Positions 51,570-59,185 of a stretch of 64,000 nt of DNA are shown here, piece after piece. A program made the translations under genes and the position numbers. The notes under the pieces were generated by a model. It searched no databases. It saw only the letters and a list, made by a program, of their open reading frames with translations, and was not told the DNA's origin. The stretch's first letter is position 1; each line of letters begins with the position of its first letter. Source of the stretch: Candidatus Manganitrophaceae bacterium. GTDB lineage: Bacteria > Nitrospirota > Nitrospiria > SBBL01 > Manganitrophaceae. Location: the NCBI GenBank assembly GCA_016200325.1, contig JACQEZ010000007.1, forward strand, positions 186,001-250,000. Direction: 5' to 3'.

Positions 51570-52544
51570 ATGAGCCTCGCTGACGTCGTCGCCGTTCTTC
51601 AACAAAAGAAGTCGTTCTTAATTACGGGACATGTCAGCCCGGAAGGAGATGTCCTCGGCTCCGGCTTGGCGCTGGCGATGGCGCTTCGTCAGATGGGAAA
51701 AACGGCGGAGGTCATCAATAAGGACCCTTTCCCCCGCCAGCTCCTCTTTCTTCCCCACAAAGGCCTTTTTTCGCAACGGGAGACCGTCACCCCTTCTTCG
51801 GAGGTGCTGATTGTTGTCGACTGCGGCACCTTGGAGCGGACCGGCTATCCGCGGCCGCTGCCGGCGGAAATTCTCGTCAATATCGACCATCATGTGACCA
51901 ATCCCGCCTTCGGAGATGTGAACTGGGTCGTTCCGACCGCCACGGCGACGGGGGAGATGATTTATGATCTCCTCAAGGCGCTCGGCACCGAGATCACCCC
52001 GCCGATTGCGACCGCGCTGTATACCGCGCTGGCGACCGAGACCGGCTCTTTCCGGTATGTCAACACCTCTTCAAAGACCCTTCGGATGGCGGCGGAGCTC
52101 ATCGAGAGCGGCGCCGACCTGGCTCGAATCGCGCATGCCCTCTACGACGCGAACACCTCGGGTCAGATGCAGCTGTTGGGAGAGGTCCTGACACAGATGG
52201 AGATCAGCGTCGACGACCGGCTCGCCTGGATCCGGGTGACGCAGTCGCAGCTGCAGCGGACCCGAACGACCCTGGAAGATACCGAGGACTTTGTGAACTA
52301 TCCCCGCTCCATTGAAAAGGTCGAGGTGGCGATCTTCTTCCGGGAAGCGGGCCCCGACCAATATAAGATCAGCTTTCGCTCCCAGGGAAAGGTCGATGTG
52401 GCACTCCTGGCAAAGCGGCTCGGCGGCGGGGGGCATACCTATGCGGCCGGCTGTACCTGCTTCGGCGCCTGGGAACAGGTCAAGGAGCGGGTTCTCTCTA
52501 CCGCACGGGAAGCGATCTACGACGTCTCGGGCGCGGTGAGATGA
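51570..52544 (+). CDS. nrnA: DHH-family phosphoesterase (NrnA-like)
   Basis: A 324-residue enzyme degrading oligoribonucleotides and 3'-phosphoadenosine 5'-phosphate in related bacteria. Motifs: TGHVSPEGDVLGSGLALAMA (first Asp motif), VVDCGTLERTG, NIDHHVTN (DHH) and the C-terminal DHHA1 GGGGHTYAAGC. It is placed between rbfA and truB as in many genomes. The activity is inferred from the family. Confidence 0.9.
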   Translation: MSLADVVAVLQQKKSFLITGHVSPEGDVLGSGLALAMALRQMGKTAEVINKDPFPRQLLFLPHKGLFSQRETVTPSSEVLIVVDCGTLERTGYPRPLPAEILVNIDHHVTNPAFGDVNWVVPTATATGEMIYDLLKALGTEITPPIATALYTALATETGSFRYVNTSSKTLRMAAELIESGADLARIAHALYDANTSGQMQLLGEVLTQMEISVDDRLAWIRVTQSQLQRTRTTLEDTEDFVNYPRSIEKVEVAIFFREAGPDQYKISFRSQGKVDVALLAKRLGGGGHTYAAGCTCFGAWEQVKERVLSTAREAIYDVSGAVR

Positions 52545-52611
52545 GAATGCGGATTTCGGAATAGAAGAGAGAAAGATCGGGTATTTTTTAATCCGCAATC
52601 AGAGTGATTTG

Positions 52612-53622
52612 ATGATGAAAGATGGTGTCCTGAACATCGATAAGCCGGCCGGCTGGACCTCGCATGACGTGGTCGCGAAGCTTCGCGGCGTGCTGCGGAT
52701 AAAGAAGGTCGGCCATGCCGGAACGCTCGATCCGGATGCGACCGGTGTGCTCCTGGTCTGTTTCGGAAAGGGGACGAAGGTCGTTCCCTTTCTGATGGAA
52801 GGGGAGAAGGAGTACGAAGCGGTTTTGCGGCTGGGGGAGGAGACCGACACGGAAGATGCGACCGGGACGGTCCTTCGGCGCTGCGAGGTGTCGGCCGAGG
52901 TGCTCGGACAGGTCCGAGAGACGCTCGAATCGTTTGTCGGGACCTATGAACAGATCCCGCCGATGTATTCCGCGATCAAGGTAAAAGGGGTTCCCCTCTA
53001 TCGGTCGGCGCGCGCCGGTAAATCGGTCGAGCGGACCGCCCGGCCGGTGACGATCCGGGAGATCCGCTTTCAAAAGAGCGAGGGACGGGATATCTCCTTC
53101 AGCGTCGTCTGCTCGAAGGGGACCTATATCCGGACCCTCTGCGTCGACATCGGGGCAAAGCTGGGGGTGGGAGGACATCTTCTCCGGCTTCGCCGGACCC
53201 GCTCCGGTTCGTTTCGAATCGGCGAGGCGGTCGAGCTCAACCGTTTTGCGGCGCTTTATGCCGAGGGAACCTGGGCGAAGAGCGCCTATACATTGAATGA
53301 CGTGCTGGCCGCTTTTCCCGCGATCTCGGTCCGGGAGCACTACCGAGAAAAAATATTGCATGGCGCCGCCTGCGGCGCCGAGGGAATCTTGAAATTCGAT
53401 TCCTTCCAAAAAGGGGAGTCGCTTCGACTGCTCGATCCGTCGGGGACGCTCTTGGCGATCGGGCGCGCTGTGGCCTCTTCGGAAGAGGTGAGCGGCAAAG
53501 AGCGCTTGTTTAAAATAGAAACGGTTCTTTCTGAACTCTCGGAAGAGAGTGCGGCTCTGCCGGCGCTGAGTCGTCCGGCGGGGGGCGCTGCGAAAGAATC
53601 GATTGAAAGTCCACTTTATTAA
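52612..53622 (+). CDS. truB: tRNA pseudouridine-55 synthase TruB
   Basis: A 336-residue enzyme making pseudouridine 55 in the T loop of tRNAs. N-terminal [20 protein letters not shown], catalytic-Asp motif [17 protein letters not shown], then [17 protein letters not shown] and [14 protein letters not shown]. It has a C-terminal PUA-like region and a low-complexity end. ATG 52612 or 52615 is possible (TTG 52609 is also in frame). No strong ribosome binding site is visible. It lies between nrnA and rpsO as usual. Confidence 0.95.
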   Translation: MMKDGVLNIDKPAGWTSHDVVAKLRGVLRIKKVGHAGTLDPDATGVLLVCFGKGTKVVPFLMEGEKEYEAVLRLGEETDTEDATGTVLRRCEVSAEVLGQVRETLESFVGTYEQIPPMYSAIKVKGVPLYRSARAGKSVERTARPVTIREIRFQKSEGRDISFSVVCSKGTYIRTLCVDIGAKLGVGGHLLRLRRTRSGSFRIGEAVELNRFAALYAEGTWAKSAYTLNDVLAAFPAISVREHYREKILHGAACGAEGILKFDSFQKGESLRLLDPSGTLLAIGRAVASSEEVSGKERLFKIETVLSELSEESAALPALSRPAGGAAKESIESPLY

Positions 53623-53645
53623 CCGCATAGAGAGGAGAAACGCAC

Positions 53646-53912
53646 GTGTTGGTGAAAGAGAAGAAGCAGGAAGTCATCCAGAGCAACGCAACCCATCAGA
53701 ACGATACCGGCTCTCCGGAGGTTCAGATTGCCCTCTTGACGAACCGGATTACCTATCTTACGGAGCACTTTCAGACACACAAGAAAGATCACCACTCCCG
53801 CAGGGGCCTGATCAATATGGTCAGCCGCCGCCGGAAGCTTCTCGATTATTTGAAACGAAATGACCTCGCCCGATATAAGGCGATTGTCGCCAAATTGGGT
53901 TTGAGAAAGTAA
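53646..53912 (+). CDS. rpsO: Ribosomal protein S15
   Basis: An 88-residue protein that binds 16S rRNA helices 20-22. [40 protein letters not shown] and [16 protein letters not shown] are the conserved S15 blocks. The start is GTG with GAGAGGAGAA upstream. It is followed by pnp after a gap of about 140 bases, the classic rpsO-pnp pair. Confidence 0.97.
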   Translation: MLVKEKKQEVIQSNATHQNDTGSPEVQIALLTNRITYLTEHFQTHKKDHHSRRGLINMVSRRRKLLDYLKRNDLARYKAIVAKLGLRK

Positions 53913-54054
53913 CTCAACCTCTGCGTGGTCGGCCCAGAAATACAATGATGAGCCAATAAGGAGGGTGAAGGACCGGATTCCTCCCCATTCTCTTTGTTGG
54001 TTTTTCATTGTAGTTCTGCGGCCCGCTGCGGCATGTCTATCATAAAAGGAGTCG
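53913..54054 (+). other. rpsO-pnp spacer
   Basis: Spacer of 142 bases in which a GGAGGG/CCTCCC stretch (about 53960-53985) can pair. In well-studied bacteria this interval holds RNase III processing and PNPase autocontrol sites; that function here is inference. Confidence 0.35.
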
Positions 54055-56187
54055 ATGACGATGGTTCATCGTGTAGAAGCGGAAATCGCAGGAAAGAAAT
54101 TAATTTTGGAAACGGGCCGGATGGCCCGACAGGCGGACGGGGCGGTCCTCGTCCAATACGGTGACAGCATGGTCCTCGCCACCGCCGTTGCGGCAAAAGA
54201 GCCGAAAGATGTCGATTTTCTTCCGCTCACGGTCGATTACCAAGAGCGGGCCTACGCGGCCGGAAGGATTCCGGGCGGGTTTTTCAGACGGGAAGGGAAG
54301 CCGAGCGAAAAGGAAGTGTTGACCAGCCGGCTGATCGACCGTCCGATGCGGCCGCTCTTCCCGGACCACTGGCATTACGAGACGCAGCTCATCACTTCGG
54401 TTCTCTCGAGCGATCTGAGCGCTTCGACCGAAATTCTCGGGATGGTCGGCGCCTCCGCGGCGGTAACGATCTCGGACATCCCCTTCAACGGGCCGATCGG
54501 TGCAATCCGCATCGGTCGAATCGACGGGAAGTTCGTGGCCATGCCGAGCCTGGAGGAGATTGAGAAGAGCGACATGAACATCGTCCTTGCCGGCACCGCA
54601 GAGGCCGTCATGATGATTGAGAGCGAGATCAAAGAGCTCTCCGAAGAGGTGGTGCTGGAGGCGGTCGCTTTCGGTCATCAGGCGCTTCAGACGATGATCC
54701 AGCTTCAGAAGGAGCTGCAGGCGAAGGTCGGAAAACAAAAACGCGCCCCCGCTGCAGTCGAGCGGGATGTGGCATTTGAAAAGCAGCTCAGAGAGGGGTG
54801 GATGGGGCCGATTCAGCAAGCGGTTCTGGTCCCGAACAAAGCCGAGCGGCAAGAGCGGCTCGATCAGATCCTTCAAGAAAAGCTCGCTGCGCTCAATACC
54901 GGGGAGGAAGATCGCACCAGCGAGGTCAAATCGCTCTTCCATGATTTGGAACGGGAAGCGGTGCGCGAGATGATTTTGACCAAAGGCGTCCGGGCCGACG
55001 GCCGTGGGCCGTCCGATATCCGCCCGATTACCTGCGAGGTCGGCCTCCTTCCCCGCACGCACGGGTCGGCGCTTTTTACCCGCGGTGAAACACAGAGCTT
55101 GGCGGTAGTGACCCTCGGAACCTCCGAGGATGAGCAACGGATCGACTCTCTGGATGGCGAGTCGAAGAAGACCTTCATGCTCCATTACAACTTTCCCCCC
55201 TTCTCCGTCGGCGAGGCGCGGCCGATGCGCGGCCCCGGACGCCGTGAGATCGGACATGGGGCGCTGGCAGAACGGGCGCTCAAGCCGATTATCCCGAGCC
55301 GGGAGAGCTTTCCTTACACCGTCCGGATCGTCTCCGACATTCTCGAGTCGAACGGCTCGTCTTCGATGGCGAGCGTCTGCGCCGGAACGCTGGCGTTGAT
55401 GGATGCCGGGGTGCCGATCGTCCGCCCGGTCGCCGGAATTGCGATGGGGCTGATCAAAGAAGGAGATCGGGTTCAGGTCCTCTCCGATATCCTCGGCCTG
55501 GAAGACCATCTCGGCGATATGGATTTTAAGGTCACCGGGACGGCGCAAGGGGTCACCGCGTTTCAGCTCGACATCAAGATCGGCGGTCTGACCATTGCAA
55601 TCATGAAGCGGGCGTTGGAGCAGGCCAAACAGGGGCGGCTCCACATTCTCGATAAGATGCTTCAAGCGCTCTCCACCTCGCGTCCGGAGCTCTCCAGCTA
55701 TGCGCCCCGTATCGTCACGGTCAAGGTCAAGCCCGATAAGGTCAGAGAAGTCATCGGACCGGGTGGAAAGGTGGTCCGCGGGATCATCGAGAAGACCGGT
55801 GTGAAGATCGACATCCAGGACGACGGCACGATTCATATCGCTTCGACCGATGAGGAAGCTGCCAAGAAAGCGATCGAGATGATCAATATGATCGTCGAGG
55901 AGGTCGAGGTCGGCCGGGTCTATGTCGGAAAGGTCACCCGGATCATGGATTTCGGCGCCATCGTCGAACTCCGCCGGGGGGTCGATGGACTGGTCCATGT
56001 CTCCCAACTCGCCCACCATCGGGTCAAGAATGTCTCCGATGAGGTGAAAGAAGGGGACGAGATCACGGTGAAGGTCCTCGAGGTCGACCGACAGGGCAAA
56101 ATTCGCCTCTCCCGCAAGGAGACCCTTCCCCCTCCGGCGGACGGGCAGCAAAGCCGCGGACCGAGAGAATCGAAAGAGTCTGAATAG
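54055..56187 (+). CDS. pnp: Polyribonucleotide nucleotidyltransferase (PNPase)
   Basis: A 710-residue 3'-5' exoribonuclease of the degradosome. Two RNase PH domains (QYGDSMVLATAVAAKEPKD and FLPLTVDYQERAYAAGRIPG in the first; LPRTHGSALFTRGETQSLAV and VLESNGSSSMASVC-type text in the second) are followed by KH (EVIGPGGKVVRGIIEKTG) and S1 (GRVYVGKVTRIMDFGAIVEL) domains. AAAGGAG lies 3 bases from ATG 54055 and 9 from ATG 54061; the latter may be the true start. Confidence 0.97.
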   Translation: MTMVHRVEAEIAGKKLILETGRMARQADGAVLVQYGDSMVLATAVAAKEPKDVDFLPLTVDYQERAYAAGRIPGGFFRREGKPSEKEVLTSRLIDRPMRPLFPDHWHYETQLITSVLSSDLSASTEILGMVGASAAVTISDIPFNGPIGAIRIGRIDGKFVAMPSLEEIEKSDMNIVLAGTAEAVMMIESEIKELSEEVVLEAVAFGHQALQTMIQLQKELQAKVGKQKRAPAAVERDVAFEKQLREGWMGPIQQAVLVPNKAERQERLDQILQEKLAALNTGEEDRTSEVKSLFHDLEREAVREMILTKGVRADGRGPSDIRPITCEVGLLPRTHGSALFTRGETQSLAVVTLGTSEDEQRIDSLDGESKKTFMLHYNFPPFSVGEARPMRGPGRREIGHGALAERALKPIIPSRESFPYTVRIVSDILESNGSSSMASVCAGTLALMDAGVPIVRPVAGIAMGLIKEGDRVQVLSDILGLEDHLGDMDFKVTGTAQGVTAFQLDIKIGGLTIAIMKRALEQAKQGRLHILDKMLQALSTSRPELSSYAPRIVTVKVKPDKVREVIGPGGKVVRGIIEKTGVKIDIQDDGTIHIASTDEEAAKKAIEMINMIVEEVEVGRVYVGKVTRIMDFGAIVELRRGVDGLVHVSQLAHHRVKNVSDEVKEGDEITVKVLEVDRQGKIRLSRKETLPPPADGQQSRGPRESKESE

Positions 56188-56195
56188 TCGCATTT

Positions 56196-56227
56196 CAAGC
56201 GGACGCCGTCGAATGGCGGCGTCCGCC
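56196..56227 (+). terminator. Hairpin after pnp
   Basis: GCGGACGCCG and CGGCGTCCGC form a stem of about 10 pairs with a short loop, just after the pnp stop. It has no T-run of note, so may pause or stabilise the transcript rather than end it. Confidence 0.45.
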
Positions 56228-56268
56228 TTCTTCCATCCCGCACGGTTTTTCGAGGAGAGTCGAATCGC

Positions 56269-57525
56269 ATGGTTCGGAAATTGGTTTTGGACAACGGAAT
56301 ACGGATTGTCGCGGAGAAGATGTCGTCGGTGAAGTCGGTCTCGATCGGCCTGTGGGTCAATGTCGGCTCCCGCGACGAAGAGACCCACGAGCACGGCATC
56401 TCTCACTTCCTGGAGCATATGTTCTTCAAGGGGACCGAGAATCGGTCGGCCAAGGAGATCGCCCGGGAGATCGATGCGATCGGGGGGGAGCTCAACGCTT
56501 TCACCTCCCGTGAGACAACCACTTTTTATGCCAAAGTCTTGGACGATCACCTCTCCAAAGCGGTCGATATCCTCTCCGATAATTTTCACTCCTCCACTTT
56601 CGATCCGCGCGAGATCGACAAAGAGAAGCAGGTCGTGGTCGAAGAGATCAAAATGGTCGAAGACGATCCGGAAGACCTCGTCCACGATCTCTATACCAAG
56701 GATGTATGGAAAGGCAACCCGCTCGGGCGGCCGATCCTCGGGACGATTGAAACGATCACCGGGATGACGCGGAAGAAGATCCTTCGCTTTCTCAAGCGGA
56801 CCTACGATCCGAAACAGATCGTCATCTCGGTCGCCGGCCACTTTGACCTCGACCCGCTGATGAAGATATTGGAGAAATCGTTCGGAGGATATCGCGCCGA
56901 GGAGGTCGATCTGCATCCGCGGATTGCCCCGCAGATCACCCCCCATTTTCAGGTCAAAAAGCGGAATTTAGAACAGGTGCATCTCTGTATCGGGACCCAA
57001 GGGCTGCCGCACCGTCATCCCGACCGATATGCCCTCTATGTTTTAAACACCATCCTCGGAGGGAGCGTCAGCTCGCGGCTCTTCCAAGAGGTGCGTGAGC
57101 GCCGGGGCATGGCCTACTCCATCTACTCGTATCCTTCCTCTTACCAAGACGGCGGCCTCTTCACCATTTACGCCGGAACCGGCCCGCAGAACGCGCCGAA
57201 AGTGATCTCCTTGATCTTGAAGGAGTTCAAGAAGCTGAAAGAGAAGGGGGTCGAGGCGGGCGAGCTGGACCAGGCGAAGAACCATATTAAGGGTAGCCTC
57301 ATGCTCAGCATGGAGAGCACCAGCAGCCGGATGAGCAAGCTGGCGAAAGACGAGCTTTATTTCGGACGGCATTTCTCGCTCGAAGAGGTGGTCCGCGAGA
57401 TTAACAAGGTGTCGTTAGAGCAGGTACAGGGGTTGGCGAAGAGCCTCTTTGATTCGAAATATCTCTCTTTGACGGCGCTCGGGAAAATCGACCCCAATCT
57501 TCTGCCGCAGGAGTTGAGCCTGTAG
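56269..57525 (+). CDS. M16-family zinc peptidase (YmxG-like, cytosolic)
   Basis: A 418-residue peptidase without signal peptide. HxxEH at His46-Glu49-His50 (ISHFLEHMFFKGT), the downstream Glu near EEIKMVEDDPEDLVHD, and the second-half motif GGSVSSRLFQEVRERRGMAY. Location right after pnp is typical of the YmxG/mitochondrial-processing-peptidase-like group. Unlike the exported pair at 23.7-26.6 kb it is a single active-type subunit. The substrate is unknown. Confidence 0.9.
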   Translation: MVRKLVLDNGIRIVAEKMSSVKSVSIGLWVNVGSRDEETHEHGISHFLEHMFFKGTENRSAKEIAREIDAIGGELNAFTSRETTTFYAKVLDDHLSKAVDILSDNFHSSTFDPREIDKEKQVVVEEIKMVEDDPEDLVHDLYTKDVWKGNPLGRPILGTIETITGMTRKKILRFLKRTYDPKQIVISVAGHFDLDPLMKILEKSFGGYRAEEVDLHPRIAPQITPHFQVKKRNLEQVHLCIGTQGLPHRHPDRYALYVLNTILGGSVSSRLFQEVRERRGMAYSIYSYPSSYQDGGLFTIYAGTGPQNAPKVISLILKEFKKLKEKGVEAGELDQAKNHIKGSLMLSMESTSSRMSKLAKDELYFGRHFSLEEVVREINKVSLEQVQGLAKSLFDSKYLSLTALGKIDPNLLPQELSL

Positions 57526-57616
57526 GGAGCAGGTGCGGTCTCTTCGAGCCCTTCCGTCCTTCCCAAAGGGTGAATCGGGAAAGCGCCTGGAACCGATGGG
57601 AAAGGCCTTGCGTTCC

Positions 57617-57638
57617 CGATCGCTTCGCGAAGCGATCG
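57617..57638. terminator. 22-base perfect palindrome between convergent genes
   Basis: CGATCGCTTCGCGAAGCGATCG is a perfect inverted repeat (57617-57638), followed by a small TTGATT/AATCAA stem. It sits between the M16 gene and the converging diguanylate cyclase gene, suitable as a two-way terminator. Confidence 0.6.
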
Positions 57639-57656
57639 ATTGATTAAAATCAAACT

Positions 57657-59027
57657 TCAAGACTGTTTCCCCCCCTTTTTCCCCCGCGTCAACGAGACAT
57701 AGACCCGGTTTCGGCCCATCGTCTTCGCGCGGTAGAGGGCGCGATCGGCTTCTTCGATCAGGTCGTGCGAGGAGCCGGCGTTTTCCGGGTAAGAGGCCAG
57801 TCCGATGCTGATCGTAATGGCCTCTCCCCGCGGCGCTGCCGGCTTAAATGGATAAACGGCGATCGTTTGTCGCAGCCGCTCCGCAATCAACCTTCCTTTG
57901 GTCCGATTCGTCTCCGGCATAATGATCGAGAATTCCTCCCCGCCATACCGGGCCGCGATATCGGTCTCGCGGATGTTTTTTCGGATGAGGTCCCCGAGTG
58001 TCCGGAGGATTTCATTTCCCAACAGATGTCCGTGGGTGTCGTTGTAGCGCTTAAAGTGGTCGATGTCGATCATCGCAAGGGTCAAGGCCCGGCCATAGCG
58101 TTGCGTCCGGGAGAACTCCGAAGAGAGCTGCTGCAGCAGATGCCGGTGGTTGTAGAGGCCGGTCAGCTCGTCGGTGATCGCCATCAGCCGGGTCCTCTCC
58201 AAGACCTTCGCCTTCCCGATGGTGGTCGCGGCGATCGTCGAGACCAAGGAGAGGAGCGAGGTCTCCTTTTCAGAGAAAAAGCGGGGCTTGAAATCGTCGA
58301 CATAAAGAAGACCCAAGATCTTCCCCTCATTCCAAAGGGGGATCGCCGCGACGGCATGCACCTTCTCTTTGAGCAGGACCGGGTTGTTGAATTTCGGGTG
58401 CCGGAAGAGGTCCTCGATCACCATGACCCCTTTCTGATTGAGGATGTGCGTCGTCAATCCTCCTTTCCGCACCTTCCAGCGGCGAACGCGCGAAAAGTTC
58501 CGGGAGAACCCCTTTGCGGCGACCAGGACCATCTCCCCCTGTTCCTCATCGAACATCGCCAGGCTTCCGGCGGGGGTCCGGGTGAGATCGGTCGCATAGT
58601 CGATCACCGTCATGTAAATTCGATTGATGTTTTCGTTGGAGGAGAGTTTCAGGCTTAAATCATAGAGGGAGAGATATTCCGAGAGGAGCCGTTCGGTCTC
58701 GCGTTGGCTCTTCTGCCTTTCATCAATCAACGCCCAGGTCAGCTTCGCCGATTGGCCGCTGATGATCTCGATCCCAGTTCTTCTGGAGGCCTGAAGGACC
58801 GCCTCGACCCGCGGTGAGCCGGTGACATTGATGATGATGTCATTTTTTTTCCCCAAGAGGTCGTTGAAGTCGGTGGTGGTCGGAATGGAGAGCGCCCGGG
58901 CGAGCCGGAGGCCGGGAGCGCTCTTTTTCCGGTCGGCCACCCCGGTGATTTTAATCGAAGGATCTTCGGACAGAATCTCCAGGAGGGAGGTCCCTCCCTT
59001 CCCGGCGCCGATGATGGCAATCCGCAT
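57657..59027 (-). CDS. Diguanylate cyclase with Rossmann and GAF domains
   Basis: A 456-residue protein. Residues 1-110 form an NAD(P)-binding Rossmann fold (MRIAIIGAGKGGTSLLEIL; ITGVADR; IIINVTGSP). Next is a coiled-coil-like linker, a GAF domain (about 130-275; TRTPAGSLAMFDEEQGEMVL, VHAVAAIPLWNEGKILGLLY), and a GGDEF domain with active site RYGGEEFSII and IDHFKRYNDTHGH. The cyclase makes c-di-GMP. A dehydrogenase-like N-terminus on a GGDEF protein is uncommon and suggests sensing of a nucleotide cofactor or redox state. No I-site RxxD could be firmly identified. Confidence 0.88.
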   Translation of the reverse strand: MRIAIIGAGKGGTSLLEILSEDPSIKITGVADRKKSAPGLRLARALSIPTTTDFNDLLGKKNDIIINVTGSPRVEAVLQASRRTGIEIISGQSAKLTWALIDERQKSQRETERLLSEYLSLYDLSLKLSSNENINRIYMTVIDYATDLTRTPAGSLAMFDEEQGEMVLVAAKGFSRNFSRVRRWKVRKGGLTTHILNQKGVMVIEDLFRHPKFNNPVLLKEKVHAVAAIPLWNEGKILGLLYVDDFKPRFFSEKETSLLSLVSTIAATTIGKAKVLERTRLMAITDELTGLYNHRHLLQQLSSEFSRTQRYGRALTLAMIDIDHFKRYNDTHGHLLGNEILRTLGDLIRKNIRETDIAARYGGEEFSIIMPETNRTKGRLIAERLRQTIAVYPFKPAAPRGEAITISIGLASYPENAGSSHDLIEEADRALYRAKTMGRNRVYVSLTRGKKGGKQS

Positions 59028-59056
59028 GACACTTCCCTCCAGAGGGGATGTGGGGG

Positions 59057-59085
59057 ATCCTACCTAAATACGGTATTTAAGTCAA
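59057..59085 (-). promoter_or_regulatory. Promoter with internal dyad for the diguanylate cyclase
   Basis: On the minus strand TTGACT (59080-59085), a 17-base spacer and TAGGAT (59057-59062). The spacer is a dyad: TAAATAC, one base, GTATTTA (59065-59079). This is a candidate operator lying between the two promoter boxes. Confidence 0.5.
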
Positions 59086-59185
59086 TCGTCCTGTCAAAAG
59101 ATCGATCTGGAAGTCTGGAAGGATAGACGGCCGGCGTCGAAAGGGAGGAGCGGTCGGCCGCGACCGATGCGGCCGGCTTATTTTT

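Noticed and set aside
54100..56946. Very long minus-strand frame (948 codons) opposite pnp and the M16 gene
   Set aside because: It mirrors the codon pattern of two certain genes on the plus strand and has no family likeness of its own.
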